From NCBI GenBank assembly GCA_029062895.1, contig JAIDPF010000067.1, forward strand, positions 1 to 64,000: a stretch of DNA of 64,000 bases, read 5' to 3'. The notes beneath the pieces were generated by a model, which did not search any database, was not told the DNA's origin, and was given only the letters and a program-made list of their open reading frames with translations. Origin of the DNA: Lachnospiraceae bacterium (GTDB lineage Bacteria > Bacillota > Clostridia > Lachnospirales > Lachnospiraceae). Below, one piece after another: positions 47,477 through 56,869 of this stretch (position 1 is the first letter of the stretch; each line of letters opens with the position of its first letter). The translations under genes and the position numbers were made by a program.

Positions 47477-47722
47477 TTTTTTCCGTAAAATAAGAACCTT
47501 GTCAACGATAACTTCTTTTATTATAGGAAAATAATTACATTAGTAAATATTTTATAAAAGAACAGTTGAGGAAAAGATCAATTTATGTCATAATAGACAT
47601 GAGCGATTGTAAAATTATACAGCTATCTTTTACAATAGAGAACCAAAAAAAGTGATCTGTAACATATAATGATTTAAGATACAGTTGCTTAAATAAATAA
47701 AAAAGGGAAAGGAGTAAGAAAT

Positions 47723-49081
47723 ATGGGTTTGATTAAGGCCGTAGGCGGCGCTGTTGGTGGTGTGCTTGCCGATCAATGGAAAGAGTTCTTTTATTGTGAT
47801 GCAATTGATAAGAGCACTCTTGTAGTAAAGGGACAGAAAAGAACTACCAGCCGTTCCTCCAATACGAAAGGAAATGATAATATTATTTCCAGCGGTTCTG
47901 CAATTGCGGTTGCAGACGGACAATGTATGATCATCGTAGAACAGGGAAGGGTTGTAGAGGTCTGTGCAGAGCCCGGAGAATTTATTTTTGATTCCTCCAC
48001 TGAGCCCAGTATCTTTGCAGGCAATCTTGGAGAACAGATTGTAAATTCTTTTAAAACAGTGGGAAGACGTATTGCTTTTGGCGGCGACACAGGGAAGGAT
48101 CAGAGGGTCTATTACTTTAATACGAAAGAAATCCCGGAAAATATGTTTGGTACTTCTTCTCCGATCCCGTTCCGTATTGTAGATAATAATATCGGACTTG
48201 ATCTGGATGCTGAGATCCGCTGTAATGGTGTATACTCTTATAAACTTACAGATCCGATCCTGTTTTATACGAATGTCTGCGGTAATGTAGAAGAAGCATA
48301 TACCCGTTCACAGATCGATAAGCAGTTAAAGACGGAATTTGTCAGCGCGCTGGCGCCTGCATTTGGAGAAATCTCTAAATTGCAGATCCGTCCCAGCGAC
48401 ATTCCGGCGCATACGGAAGAGCTTTGTGATCTGATGAACAAGGCATTGACAGAGAAGTGGGCAAATCTTCGTGGTATCACTGTCGTATCGGTAGCGATGA
48501 ATCCGATCACGCTTCCGGACGAGATCGCACAGCAGATCAGAACGATCCAGATGACAGCTGTCAACAGAAATGCAAACATGGCAGCAGCTACCCTGGTTGG
48601 CGCACAGGCAGACGCTATGCGTGCAGCAGCAAGCAACGAAGGCAATGGCGGCGCTGTTATGGGTCTGATGGGTATGAATATGGCACAGAACGCAGGCGGT
48701 ATGAATGCAGCTAGTTTATTCCAGATGGGTCAGCAGCAGCAAGGAGCAGCACAGGGCGGAATGCAAGGTGCACCGGGTGGCGCACCGGCACCAGCTCCGG
48801 CAGGTGGTCCCAGTTGGACCTGTGAATGCGGTACAGTCAATACAAGTAAATTCTGTATGAACTGCGGTAAACCGCAGCCTCAGAGTGTGGCAGGATGGAC
48901 TTGTGAGTGCGGCGCTGTGAATAAAGGTAAGTTTTGTCAGGAATGCGGCAAACCAAAGCCGGCAGGCGCTCCGCTTTATAAGTGCGATAAGTGCGGATGG
49001 GAACCCGCGGATCCTCACAATCCGCCGAAGTTCTGTCCGGAGTGCGGAGATATCTTTGACGAAAAGGATATCAAGCAATAA
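47723..49081 (+). CDS. SPFH-domain protein with C-terminal zinc ribbons (YdjI-like)
   Basis: SPFH-like body; WTCECGTVNTSKFCMNCGKPQP, WTCECGAVNKGKFCQECGKPKP, YKCDKCGWEP...FCPECGD. Confidence 0.85.
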   Translation: MGLIKAVGGAVGGVLADQWKEFFYCDAIDKSTLVVKGQKRTTSRSSNTKGNDNIISSGSAIAVADGQCMIIVEQGRVVEVCAEPGEFIFDSSTEPSIFAGNLGEQIVNSFKTVGRRIAFGGDTGKDQRVYYFNTKEIPENMFGTSSPIPFRIVDNNIGLDLDAEIRCNGVYSYKLTDPILFYTNVCGNVEEAYTRSQIDKQLKTEFVSALAPAFGEISKLQIRPSDIPAHTEELCDLMNKALTEKWANLRGITVVSVAMNPITLPDEIAQQIRTIQMTAVNRNANMAAATLVGAQADAMRAAASNEGNGGAVMGLMGMNMAQNAGGMNAASLFQMGQQQQGAAQGGMQGAPGGAPAPAPAGGPSWTCECGTVNTSKFCMNCGKPQPQSVAGWTCECGAVNKGKFCQECGKPKPAGAPLYKCDKCGWEPADPHNPPKFCPECGDIFDEKDIKQ

Positions 49082-49138
49082 GAAAATCCCTTCGTATAGA
49101 GATATTTATTAAAACAGTAATGAAATAAAGCATAATTA

Positions 49139-49185
49139 AAAGATTTCTATACAGACGTTGTATAGCTCTGTATAGAAATCTTTTT
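49139..49185. terminator. Intrinsic terminator
   Basis: aaagatttctatacaga / tctgtatagaaatcttt perfect 17-bp stem then T-run. Confidence 0.85.
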
Positions 49186-49251
49186 TGTCAAAAAGGATGC
49201 AGTCAGGATAAACAAAATATAGATTGTAAAATATAAAATCAGGGTACGAAA

Positions 49252-50205
49252 ATGAATTATATTGTATTTGATTTAGAATGGAATCAACCGATGGATGGAA
49301 AAAAGAACTCCGAGAGAAAGCTTCTCTTCGAGATCATTGAGATCGGTGCAGTAAAATTAAATGAAGAAAAAAAGATCGTTGACAGCTTTTGTGAACTGGT
49401 GCGTCCTCAGGTTTATCAAGAGATCAATTGGCATACCAAAAAAATGCTTCGATTAAAAAAAGGCGAGTTGAAGCAGGGAGAAAAATTTAAAATTGTGATG
49501 AACCGTTTTTTAAAATGGTGTGGAACGGAAGACTACATCTTCTGCAGCTGGGGTCCGCAAGATTTGACGGAGCTGCAGCGTAATATGCAGTATTACAGGA
49601 TGAAGCCCCTTAGCAATAAGCCGATTCCATTTTATAATGTGCAGAAGCTGTTTGGTATTCAGATCGGGGAAGAGGAATCCGCCAAAAATCTGGAGGCGGC
49701 AGTAGAGCTTGCCGGATTAAAAAAGGATGTGCCGTTTCACCGGGCTTATGGCGACGCTTATTATACGGCAAAGCTGTTTATGCGTATGGATGAGGATCTG
49801 CTGAAGAATCATTATTCCTATGATCTGTATCATATTCCCCATTCGAAAAAGGAGGAAATACGGATCTGTAATGAAAAGGAGAATATATTAATCACCCATG
49901 GCGTGACGGAAAAGACGGATATCACCATGTCGAGACAGATGATGGCGATCAACTGTATGAAATGCGGTCAAAAACCGGTTCGTGCAAAGGTTCGTTGGTT
50001 TTCTTCCAATAATAAGATATATTATGCGGCCGGATATTGTCCAGAACATGGATATATCAAAGGAAAGTTGAAGATCCGGAAAAGTGAGCAGGGTGAATAC
50101 TATGCGGAAAAGGTGCTGACTTATACGACGGAAGAAGAAATTATAAAAATAAAAGAAAAGAAAAAGTTATTACAAAAAACAACGAAAAAAGCAATGGAAA
50201 AATAA
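49252..50205 (+). CDS. 3'-5' exonuclease, DEDD family
   Basis: YIVFDLEWNQP, FEIIEIGAVKLNEEKKIVDSFCELVRP, HRAYGDAYYTAKL. Confidence 0.85.
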   Translation: MNYIVFDLEWNQPMDGKKNSERKLLFEIIEIGAVKLNEEKKIVDSFCELVRPQVYQEINWHTKKMLRLKKGELKQGEKFKIVMNRFLKWCGTEDYIFCSWGPQDLTELQRNMQYYRMKPLSNKPIPFYNVQKLFGIQIGEEESAKNLEAAVELAGLKKDVPFHRAYGDAYYTAKLFMRMDEDLLKNHYSYDLYHIPHSKKEEIRICNEKENILITHGVTEKTDITMSRQMMAINCMKCGQKPVRAKVRWFSSNNKIYYAAGYCPEHGYIKGKLKIRKSEQGEYYAEKVLTYTTEEEIIKIKEKKKLLQKTTKKAMEK

Positions 50206-50226
50206 GAATAACAATTACTATGTTAG

Positions 50227-51117
50227 TCATTTAGCGAGCAGACTGCGGAGATGTTCAATTTCGGCGTCCTTCTTAGCGATATCGACGTCTTTCTTAGCGA
50301 TTTCAGCATCTTTTTGAGAAAGTTGTTCTTTCAGTTCATCACGTTCCATAGTTGTTTTTTTGAGAAGTTTTTCCCGACCTGCCGTGCGGCGGTAATAATC
50401 TTCGCGTGCTTCGCATTGCTGACGGATTTTTTCTTCCTGCGTCAGCTGGCGGACGGTTGTAACAGCATCTTCGATGGACTGATTGTTCTCTGCAAGCATT
50501 TTTAATTCCTCCCAGGTGGTGGCTTTAAACAGGGCGGCCCAGCGGTCAATCTGATAGGCGCGGTCTTCTTTGGTTGCAAGGTCTATCTGAGTCAAGTCTA
50601 ACACAGACAGACGAAATTTGTCACTATAAATCCGATGATTTTTTGAATTCATAAGATAGTAATTGGCAAAAAATTCCGGACTGTCCTCAAAGAGGGTGAA
50701 ATCCAGAAGTCCGATCTGGATAGCGGGATGGACATCTTCGTAATCTTCCCCACGGTTTAAGTTGTCGAAGACGCGGCACAGATAGCAGAGAGAGCGTTCC
50801 GGCCAGTTTCCTTCATTAATGACCTGCATTTCCAGATTGATGGTAGTATGTCCGTTTAATTCCACTTTGATGTCAAGGATATAATTTTTATCGTCAATGG
50901 TTTCACCCAGTTCGATAGGATTGAGGATAGTGACGGAAATTACATCATCAGGATCAAGATGGAGCAGAGAGCAGATCAGGGATTTTAAAACATTAGTGTT
51001 GCGCTGCATCAATGCCCGAAAAAGGTAATCATTGGTCATGCGGATCGGGATGACGCCGTGAAGATCATCCAGTTTAATTTTTTTTGTGCTTTTGGTAGTA
51101 ACACTGTTTTTTGCCAT
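50227..51117 (-). CDS. Rpn-family recombination-promoting nuclease/putative transposase
   Basis: PIRMTNDYLFRALMQRN, LDIKVELNGHTTINLEMQV, LCRVFDNLNRGEDY; coiled-coil C-terminus. Confidence 0.9.
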   Translation of the reverse strand: MAKNSVTTKSTKKIKLDDLHGVIPIRMTNDYLFRALMQRNTNVLKSLICSLLHLDPDDVISVTILNPIELGETIDDKNYILDIKVELNGHTTINLEMQVINEGNWPERSLCYLCRVFDNLNRGEDYEDVHPAIQIGLLDFTLFEDSPEFFANYYLMNSKNHRIYSDKFRLSVLDLTQIDLATKEDRAYQIDRWAALFKATTWEELKMLAENNQSIEDAVTTVRQLTQEEKIRQQCEAREDYYRRTAGREKLLKKTTMERDELKEQLSQKDAEIAKKDVDIAKKDAEIEHLRSLLAK

Positions 51118-51527
51118 AGGTAACTCCTTTCATTGGTGGTATAAGTTAGGGAATGAAGATACAAGTAGAGAATCTGTGATTCGGATACTGTGTTGAATAA
51201 TTATAGAACAAATAGATAATATATTTAACGAAAAAAATGTTTTAAGATATGCAAAGACAAAAATAAACAAATAGTAAGTCTGCATGGTTCATAGCTTTAT
51301 TAGTAACAACAAGGTATATATGGCGAACTGCCAATCGGATACCTGAAATTAGAAAGATATGAAATTGACATGATAGTATCGTAATTTGGATAAAAAGTCA
51401 ACCCTTTATAAAAAATCCAAATGTTTATTTGAGCGGAACAGTAATAGTATCTATAGAAAAATAATCTTTCGTATTGCAAATCTATTATATTAAAAATATA
51501 ATAGATTTTATTATTAGGAGAGCAAAC

Positions 51528-51950
51528 ATGTACCAAAGCGGACAATATTTTCAGATTGATGAATTATTAAAAAAAAGAGAATATGATATATACAATAATG
51601 ATCATATTCGTGATAAAGAAATTATGGAATTAGCAGAGGTTATTTCTGCGGATAAAAGTATTGATTTAAAAGAATATTTTGATTTTTTAAAGGCTTCGTC
51701 TAAATTTTGTTGGTTTAACTATCTAAAAATCATTGAAAAACTGCCCGAAGAGGATAAAATCAGGGGAATTTCCGTTTTATTTGAATTGTTACAAGATTAC
51801 AACTGGCCGACCTTTCAAAAAACAATGGAGATACTTGAAAAATTAGATAAAAATGTAGTTGAAACATATATAAATCAATATCTAGCACAGGCACAAGAGG
51901 AAGATGATGAGGAGTGGATTTCTAATATACAATTGCTGGCAAAAAATTAA
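51528..51950 (+). CDS. Hypothetical small protein
   Basis: ATG MYQSGQYFQIDELL with AGGAG RBS; acidic, helical. Confidence 0.6.
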   Translation: MYQSGQYFQIDELLKKREYDIYNNDHIRDKEIMELAEVISADKSIDLKEYFDFLKASSKFCWFNYLKIIEKLPEEDKIRGISVLFELLQDYNWPTFQKTMEILEKLDKNVVETYINQYLAQAQEEDDEEWISNIQLLAKN

Positions 51951-52023
51951 AATAAACTATAATGAGAAGTTGTAAAACTATAATGAAATTAAATTATAGA
52001 GAAGTATGTGGAGGAGTAGCGGG

Positions 52024-53232
52024 ATGACGGCTGATAAAAAGAAAATGAAAGTATTGTTAGTATTTATGTTGCTGTTGCTTTTAACAGGATGTTCGGCAGG
52101 TGGAAATCAGAGCGAAGCAGAAAACGATGTTTCTGATACGGAAGTAAGTGAAAATCAAACAGCAGACCAGACGGAAGAACAGCCAAATCCCTTATTGGAA
52201 AATCAAACTGCAGATCAGCCCGAAGACCAGCCGGATTCCGTATTAGAAGATATACCGGATGCGGAGATTACAGAAGAAGAAATACACAGTTTATTGGCTG
52301 AAAATTATTTTTGTATAACCAATATTTTTATGTATGGCAATTTGAATTCTGATGAAAGCAGAAGGCAGGGAGATATTGCGCCGGTAGCAGATGAAAGATT
52401 TACTTCTTATGATGATCTGGAAAACTATTTAAAAAGTATTTATGTGGATGAGGAAGTTGATAACCTTCTTATGAAAGAGAGTCCTTATTTTGAACAGCAG
52501 GACAAATTTTGGATGCGTACCGATAAAGAGACGGAGGAAATACCGGCTGAATGGACGAGTTATCAAGAGGGATATATTATTGAAGAAGTGGAAGTGGAAG
52601 GTAATCAGGGAAAAATCGTCATTCGGCTCGATAATCCTGAGAATGAGGAATGGGGATACAAACTTATTTTTCGGGCAACTTATGAAGATGGCTGGAGACT
52701 AAATAAAATGATTTCCCAGGCTACATTTTCTGGATACGTGGAACAAGGTGAGCATTTTACCTATAAAATATGGGAAGTTGGAGATGAAATTGGAGATGAA
52801 GATGTTATATGGGGTCATAATATCGCTGTGTATGATGGTGAAGATCTGATACAAGTCATTGGAATAGAAAGTTACGATATTTATTTCACCACACACGCCC
52901 GCATGGAAGAAATCATATGGGAAGTAGACGTAAACTTTGACGGAACATTAGATTTAATGCTGTTTTGCGGACATACTGGCAATCAATGGGCCGGAATATA
53001 TGATTGTTATGTATTTGATGAAGGACAGTTTTATGAATGTGATAAGTTTATGAATCCAAGCATTGATAAGGAGAATCAGCTTATTATCACCTATAGCCGC
53101 GGTAGTGCGGCTTCATATGGGGAAACTGCATATACGGTGGAGGGAATAGATTCAAAACGGGTATGGAACAAAGAATATGTTTATGATGATGCTGTAGGGG
53201 ACTATGTCATTCAATCGGAATATTATTATTAA
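52024..53232 (+). CDS. Hypothetical lipoprotein (N-terminus shared with 13117..13992)
   Basis: MTADKKKMKVLLVFMLLLLLTGCSAGGNQSEAEND lipobox; GGAGGAG RBS. Confidence 0.7.
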   Translation: MTADKKKMKVLLVFMLLLLLTGCSAGGNQSEAENDVSDTEVSENQTADQTEEQPNPLLENQTADQPEDQPDSVLEDIPDAEITEEEIHSLLAENYFCITNIFMYGNLNSDESRRQGDIAPVADERFTSYDDLENYLKSIYVDEEVDNLLMKESPYFEQQDKFWMRTDKETEEIPAEWTSYQEGYIIEEVEVEGNQGKIVIRLDNPENEEWGYKLIFRATYEDGWRLNKMISQATFSGYVEQGEHFTYKIWEVGDEIGDEDVIWGHNIAVYDGEDLIQVIGIESYDIYFTTHARMEEIIWEVDVNFDGTLDLMLFCGHTGNQWAGIYDCYVFDEGQFYECDKFMNPSIDKENQLIITYSRGSAASYGETAYTVEGIDSKRVWNKEYVYDDAVGDYVIQSEYYY

Positions 53233-53324
53233 ACAATTGAAATGAATACTTTTTTCAGATTGGAAAGGAAGTCAGAGACACAATAGTAACGGTTTATGAT
53301 TACGTCACCTATTGACAAGAGCAG

Positions 53325-53413
53325 TAAAGAAGTTGTATACTTGGAATGAAGTTAGCGGCTGCTAACTAAAAAGCAGCCGCATTAATTAAAATCATTGGTT
53401 AGTTATTCCTAAC
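53325..53413 (+). promoter_or_regulatory. Promoter plus two GTTAG-N6-CTAAC dyads (locus 1)
   Basis: TTGACA-N18-TATACT then GTTAGCGGCTGCTAAC (53351..53366) and GTTAGTTATTCCTAAC (53398..53413). Confidence 0.75.
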
Positions 53414-53506
53414 CTATTTTAAAAGATCAGGATCTATGGATGACTGACGTGAAAAGGAACAGCAAAACTGAAAAATATATGGAGAAAAATGGGAGGTATA
53501 TGCTCT

Positions 53507-54058
53507 ATGTCAGAAGATATCATTGTAAAGCACTGTTCGCCGACTCTGGCGGGAATGAAAACCGGGAATATGTTTTCCTGTCCCTTTATAGACGAAGATG
53601 AGATGAGGGATAGTGTGCGACATTGGAATCAGATGCTGGTAAAAAAAGGACTGCGGATGCTGCCGCTTAAATTTAAGGATAATCGTGCTTTGGTGTATGT
53701 ATACCGTGTCTCCAGCCTTTCTCACGATCTGAAAAACGATGCTGTCTGCCGCCTGTTGAAGGAAAGAGGGTATGAAACGGAAGTGCCGGAACGATGCATT
53801 GTCCAGCTCATCCAAAAGCTGGAAGGGTGCAGTGAATTCCCTCATGAGATGGGGCTCTTTTTGGGCTATCCGCTGGAGGATGTATGCGGATTTATAGAGA
53901 ATAAGGCGCAGGGATGCAAGCTCGTTGGATGTTGGAAAGTTTATGGCAATGAAGAGAAAGCGCGGATGACCTTTGCAAAATACAAAAAATGCACGGATGT
54001 CTATACTGCGCAGTTTGCCAAAGGAAGGTCTGTTGACCGGCTCACAGTTGCCGGATGA
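53507..54058 (+). CDS. DUF3793 family protein
   Basis: HCSPTLAGMKTGNMFSCPF, YVYRVSSLSHDL, FPHEMGLFLGYPLEDVCGFIENK. Confidence 0.85.
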   Translation: MSEDIIVKHCSPTLAGMKTGNMFSCPFIDEDEMRDSVRHWNQMLVKKGLRMLPLKFKDNRALVYVYRVSSLSHDLKNDAVCRLLKERGYETEVPERCIVQLIQKLEGCSEFPHEMGLFLGYPLEDVCGFIENKAQGCKLVGCWKVYGNEEKARMTFAKYKKCTDVYTAQFAKGRSVDRLTVAG

Positions 54059-54794
54059 TGTGCCATTGACGCATCTTCACGTCCTCCAGCGTAACCTCCG
54101 CATTACCGCCAATATAGAGTCCGCAATCAGCAGGCACTTCGAAGTCTATGTTACTTGGGGAAAAATCAAAAGTATACCCTTTGAGTGCAATATTGTCGGA
54201 TGGCTTGCGCGTATAATCAATATGACGTAACTCTACATCTCGGATATTTCCATTTGCGCCGTATACACCCATGGCATTTTCACCCATACAGGTTACATTT
54301 TCAATATATACATTACGAATGGCACACTCTGTTCTTATGTGCGGATGTTGTGTAACGGGAATATGATGATCATGCTTCACTGCCATCATAAAAATCGGTT
54401 CACCGTTGCCCCACCAATTACCGGCACGAATCTTGGTATCAATCAGCATATTATTAACACGAACATTCTCAACCAAGGAACTTTCGTCATTGCACATGAA
54501 ACACAACCCACGATTGCTTTCTTTAATAATACAATTGGAAATCAGCACATTGCGTACAGTACTGTAAATGTAGCCAATAACAATGGCTTTCGAACACGAA
54601 CGCAGTACACAGTTCGTGATAACAATGTCCTCACAGGGTTTTTCCCAATTTGTGATACTGGATAATGCAATGCAATCGTCACCACTGGAGATATGACAGT
54701 CTGAAATTATCACGCCTTTACAGGCGGAGATGTGAATCCCGTCATCGTTCGGGATATTCAAATCGGTATCAATTGTCAACCCTAGCAATTTCAC
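54042..54794 (-). pseudogene. GH28 (polygalacturonase-like) fragment, truncated at the N-terminus
   Basis: TIDTDLNIPNDDGIHISACKGVIISDCHISSGDDCIALSS...; no upstream catalytic N-terminus and no signal peptide in frame. Confidence 0.65.
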
Positions 54795-54883
54795 ATTTTC
54801 GTCTGTTTTTTGTATTTTATTCGGTCAGACTAATTAATGTTAATTTGATAATTCTATAGTTTTTATAGAGTCATAGATTATCA

Positions 54884-54983
54884 TTGACAAATGGATAGAA
54901 AAAGGAGTATATTTAATATGAGTTAGCGGTTACTAACTTCTGGTAACCGCATTTTTTGATAGCAATAGTTAGCATTCACTAAC
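54884..54983 (+). promoter_or_regulatory. Promoter plus two GTTAG-N6-CTAAC dyads (locus 2)
   Basis: TTGACA-N18-TATATT then GTTAGCGGTTACTAAC (54922..54937) and GTTAGCATTCACTAAC (54968..54983). Confidence 0.75.
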
Positions 54984-54996
54984 TATAAGTAGGGAG

Positions 54997-55167
54997 ATGA
55001 ATGAGAAAGTCATTCCACTTCTAGAGGAAGATTTCCGTGTGGTGTGCGTGTCGTATGACGGCTTTGACGAACTGCTGATCTGCTATCCGGAGAGATGGCA
55101 GAGGAAGTCAAAAAATGCTGCGAAATATAAAATAAATAAAATCGACAATGAGAGGAGGAGAAAATGA
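54997..55167 (+). pseudogene. Short ORF resembling an alpha/beta-hydrolase remnant
   Basis: MNEKVIPLLEEDFRVVCVSYDGFDELLICYPERWQRKSKN...; RBS AGGGAG; stop overlaps next start (ATGA). Confidence 0.4.
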
Positions 55168-55844
55168 ACAGACACGAAGAAATTAAAAACGCTTATAAAA
55201 ATTTGGGAGGGGATGCGACCTTCTATGATGGAATGATTACCTGTTCCACTTTATTGGGAAAAGCAGTGTGTAAGCTGGTGTGGAACATGGACAAGAGTAA
55301 GAATGATCATTATCTGGAATTGGCATTGTCCGGCATCCCAAAGAATTTCAGCGGCAAAATGCTGGAAGTGCCTGTGGGAACGGGAATCTTAAGCATGCCG
55401 GTGTATGAAACGATGCCGGGTGCAGACATCACCTGCCTTGACTATTCCGCGGATATGATGGAACGGGCAAAACGGCAGGCAGAGAAACGTGGCCTTAAGA
55501 ATGTCCGCTTTATGCAGGGGGACGTGGGGAAGCTGCCCTTTGAAGATGAGAGTTTTGATTTGGTTATGTCACTGAACGGTTTCCATGCTTTCCCTGACAA
55601 GGAAGCGGCATACCGTGAGATTTTCCGTGTCCTGAAGCCGGGCGGGATATTCTGCGGCTGCTTTTATGTAAAAGGTGAAAATAAACGGACGGATTTTCTG
55701 GTTGAAAAAATTTACACGCCAAAGAGATATTTTACGCCGCCCTATGAAACGGTGGGAAGCTTGAGAGAACGGCTGAAAGCCATGTATCGGAAAGCGGAAG
55801 TAAAGACCGTGGAGGGCATGGCGGCTTTCCGGTGCAGGAAGTGA
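55164..55844 (+). CDS. Class I SAM-dependent methyltransferase
   Basis: MLEVPVGTGILSMPVYE, ITCLDYSADMMERAK, FDLVMSLNGFHAFPDKEAAYREIFRVLKPGG. Confidence 0.9.
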   Translation: MNRHEEIKNAYKNLGGDATFYDGMITCSTLLGKAVCKLVWNMDKSKNDHYLELALSGIPKNFSGKMLEVPVGTGILSMPVYETMPGADITCLDYSADMMERAKRQAEKRGLKNVRFMQGDVGKLPFEDESFDLVMSLNGFHAFPDKEAAYREIFRVLKPGGIFCGCFYVKGENKRTDFLVEKIYTPKRYFTPPYETVGSLRERLKAMYRKAEVKTVEGMAAFRCRK

Positions 55845-55854
55845 GGTGGATTTT

Positions 55855-56352
55855 ATGATACTTTTGACAGAATGCGTTGCAGCGTGTATCTTGTTTACAC
55901 TGGTGGTCGTGGCAGTAAGTTTGAAAGACCCGCTGGCACAGGTGAATAACTGGCCTCCAGCCATCCAGCAAAGGGCGCGGGAATTGGGACTGATCAGGGA
56001 AGAACAGATGTCGGGTTCGAAGAAGGTCTATGCTAAAAAGCTGGCGGTGGCACTGGTCATTGCCATTGCCTTTGCTGCCCTGGTATTCTTCGCTAACGGC
56101 GCTCGGAGTTTTGTAGACGGATTTGGATACAGTTATCTCATCTGGACGGTAGTGAACTGGTATGACGCTCTGGTCATCGACTGCCTTTGGGTTTGCCATG
56201 ACCAACGTGTCCGTATTCCCGGCACAGAAAACATGAAAGAATACAGGGACTATTGGTTCCATATCCGAGGAAGCTTGGTGGGGCAGGTGCTGGGTCTGCC
56301 TGTTGCCCTGCTGGTGGGAGGTTTGACGGCGGTCATTGGGCTGTTGGTGTGA
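55855..56352 (+). CDS. Hypothetical membrane protein
   Basis: Several hydrophobic segments. Confidence 0.6.
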   Translation: MILLTECVAACILFTLVVVAVSLKDPLAQVNNWPPAIQQRARELGLIREEQMSGSKKVYAKKLAVALVIAIAFAALVFFANGARSFVDGFGYSYLIWTVVNWYDALVIDCLWVCHDQRVRIPGTENMKEYRDYWFHIRGSLVGQVLGLPVALLVGGLTAVIGLLV

Positions 56353-56364
56353 AAGGAGAAGTAT

Positions 56365-56862
56365 ATGGCAGATAAAAAGAAACATCTTCCGATGATGGGA
56401 GTGGGTCCAATTTATGGTGCAGTGATTATTGCCGTTACGGTAATCGCTGTTATTACAGGAAAAAGCACAACATTTCAAACGGGCAGGGTTACTTTCCTGA
56501 AAATTCCGCTGCTCATTATTGGGATACTGTTGATTATTTTGGGAGTGTATCTGTGGGCAGGAGCGCTGTTCCGGTCAAAGATAGACAGCCATATTGAGGA
56601 GAACAGGCTGGCAACTACCGGTGTTTATGCATTGGTGAGGAATCCGATTTACTCAGCTTTTATGTTCTTCTGCACGGGCGCGCTGTTTATTGCAGGAAAT
56701 ATATTTTTTCTTCCGTTGTTCTTTTTCTACTGGATTTTTATGACTGTGCTTATGAAATACACAGAGGAAAAGTGGTTGAAAAATTTATACGGCATGGAAT
56801 ATGAGGAATATTGCAGACGGGTAAATCGTTGTATCCCTTGGCTGCAGAGAAGCGGGAGGTAA
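56365..56862 (+). CDS. Isoprenylcysteine carboxyl methyltransferase-family membrane protein
   Basis: NRLATTGVYALVRNPIYSAFM, EEKWLKNLYGMEYEEYCRRVNRCIPW. Confidence 0.85.
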   Translation: MADKKKHLPMMGVGPIYGAVIIAVTVIAVITGKSTTFQTGRVTFLKIPLLIIGILLIILGVYLWAGALFRSKIDSHIEENRLATTGVYALVRNPIYSAFMFFCTGALFIAGNIFFLPLFFFYWIFMTVLMKYTEEKWLKNLYGMEYEEYCRRVNRCIPWLQRSGR

Positions 56863-56869
56863 TCTGTAT

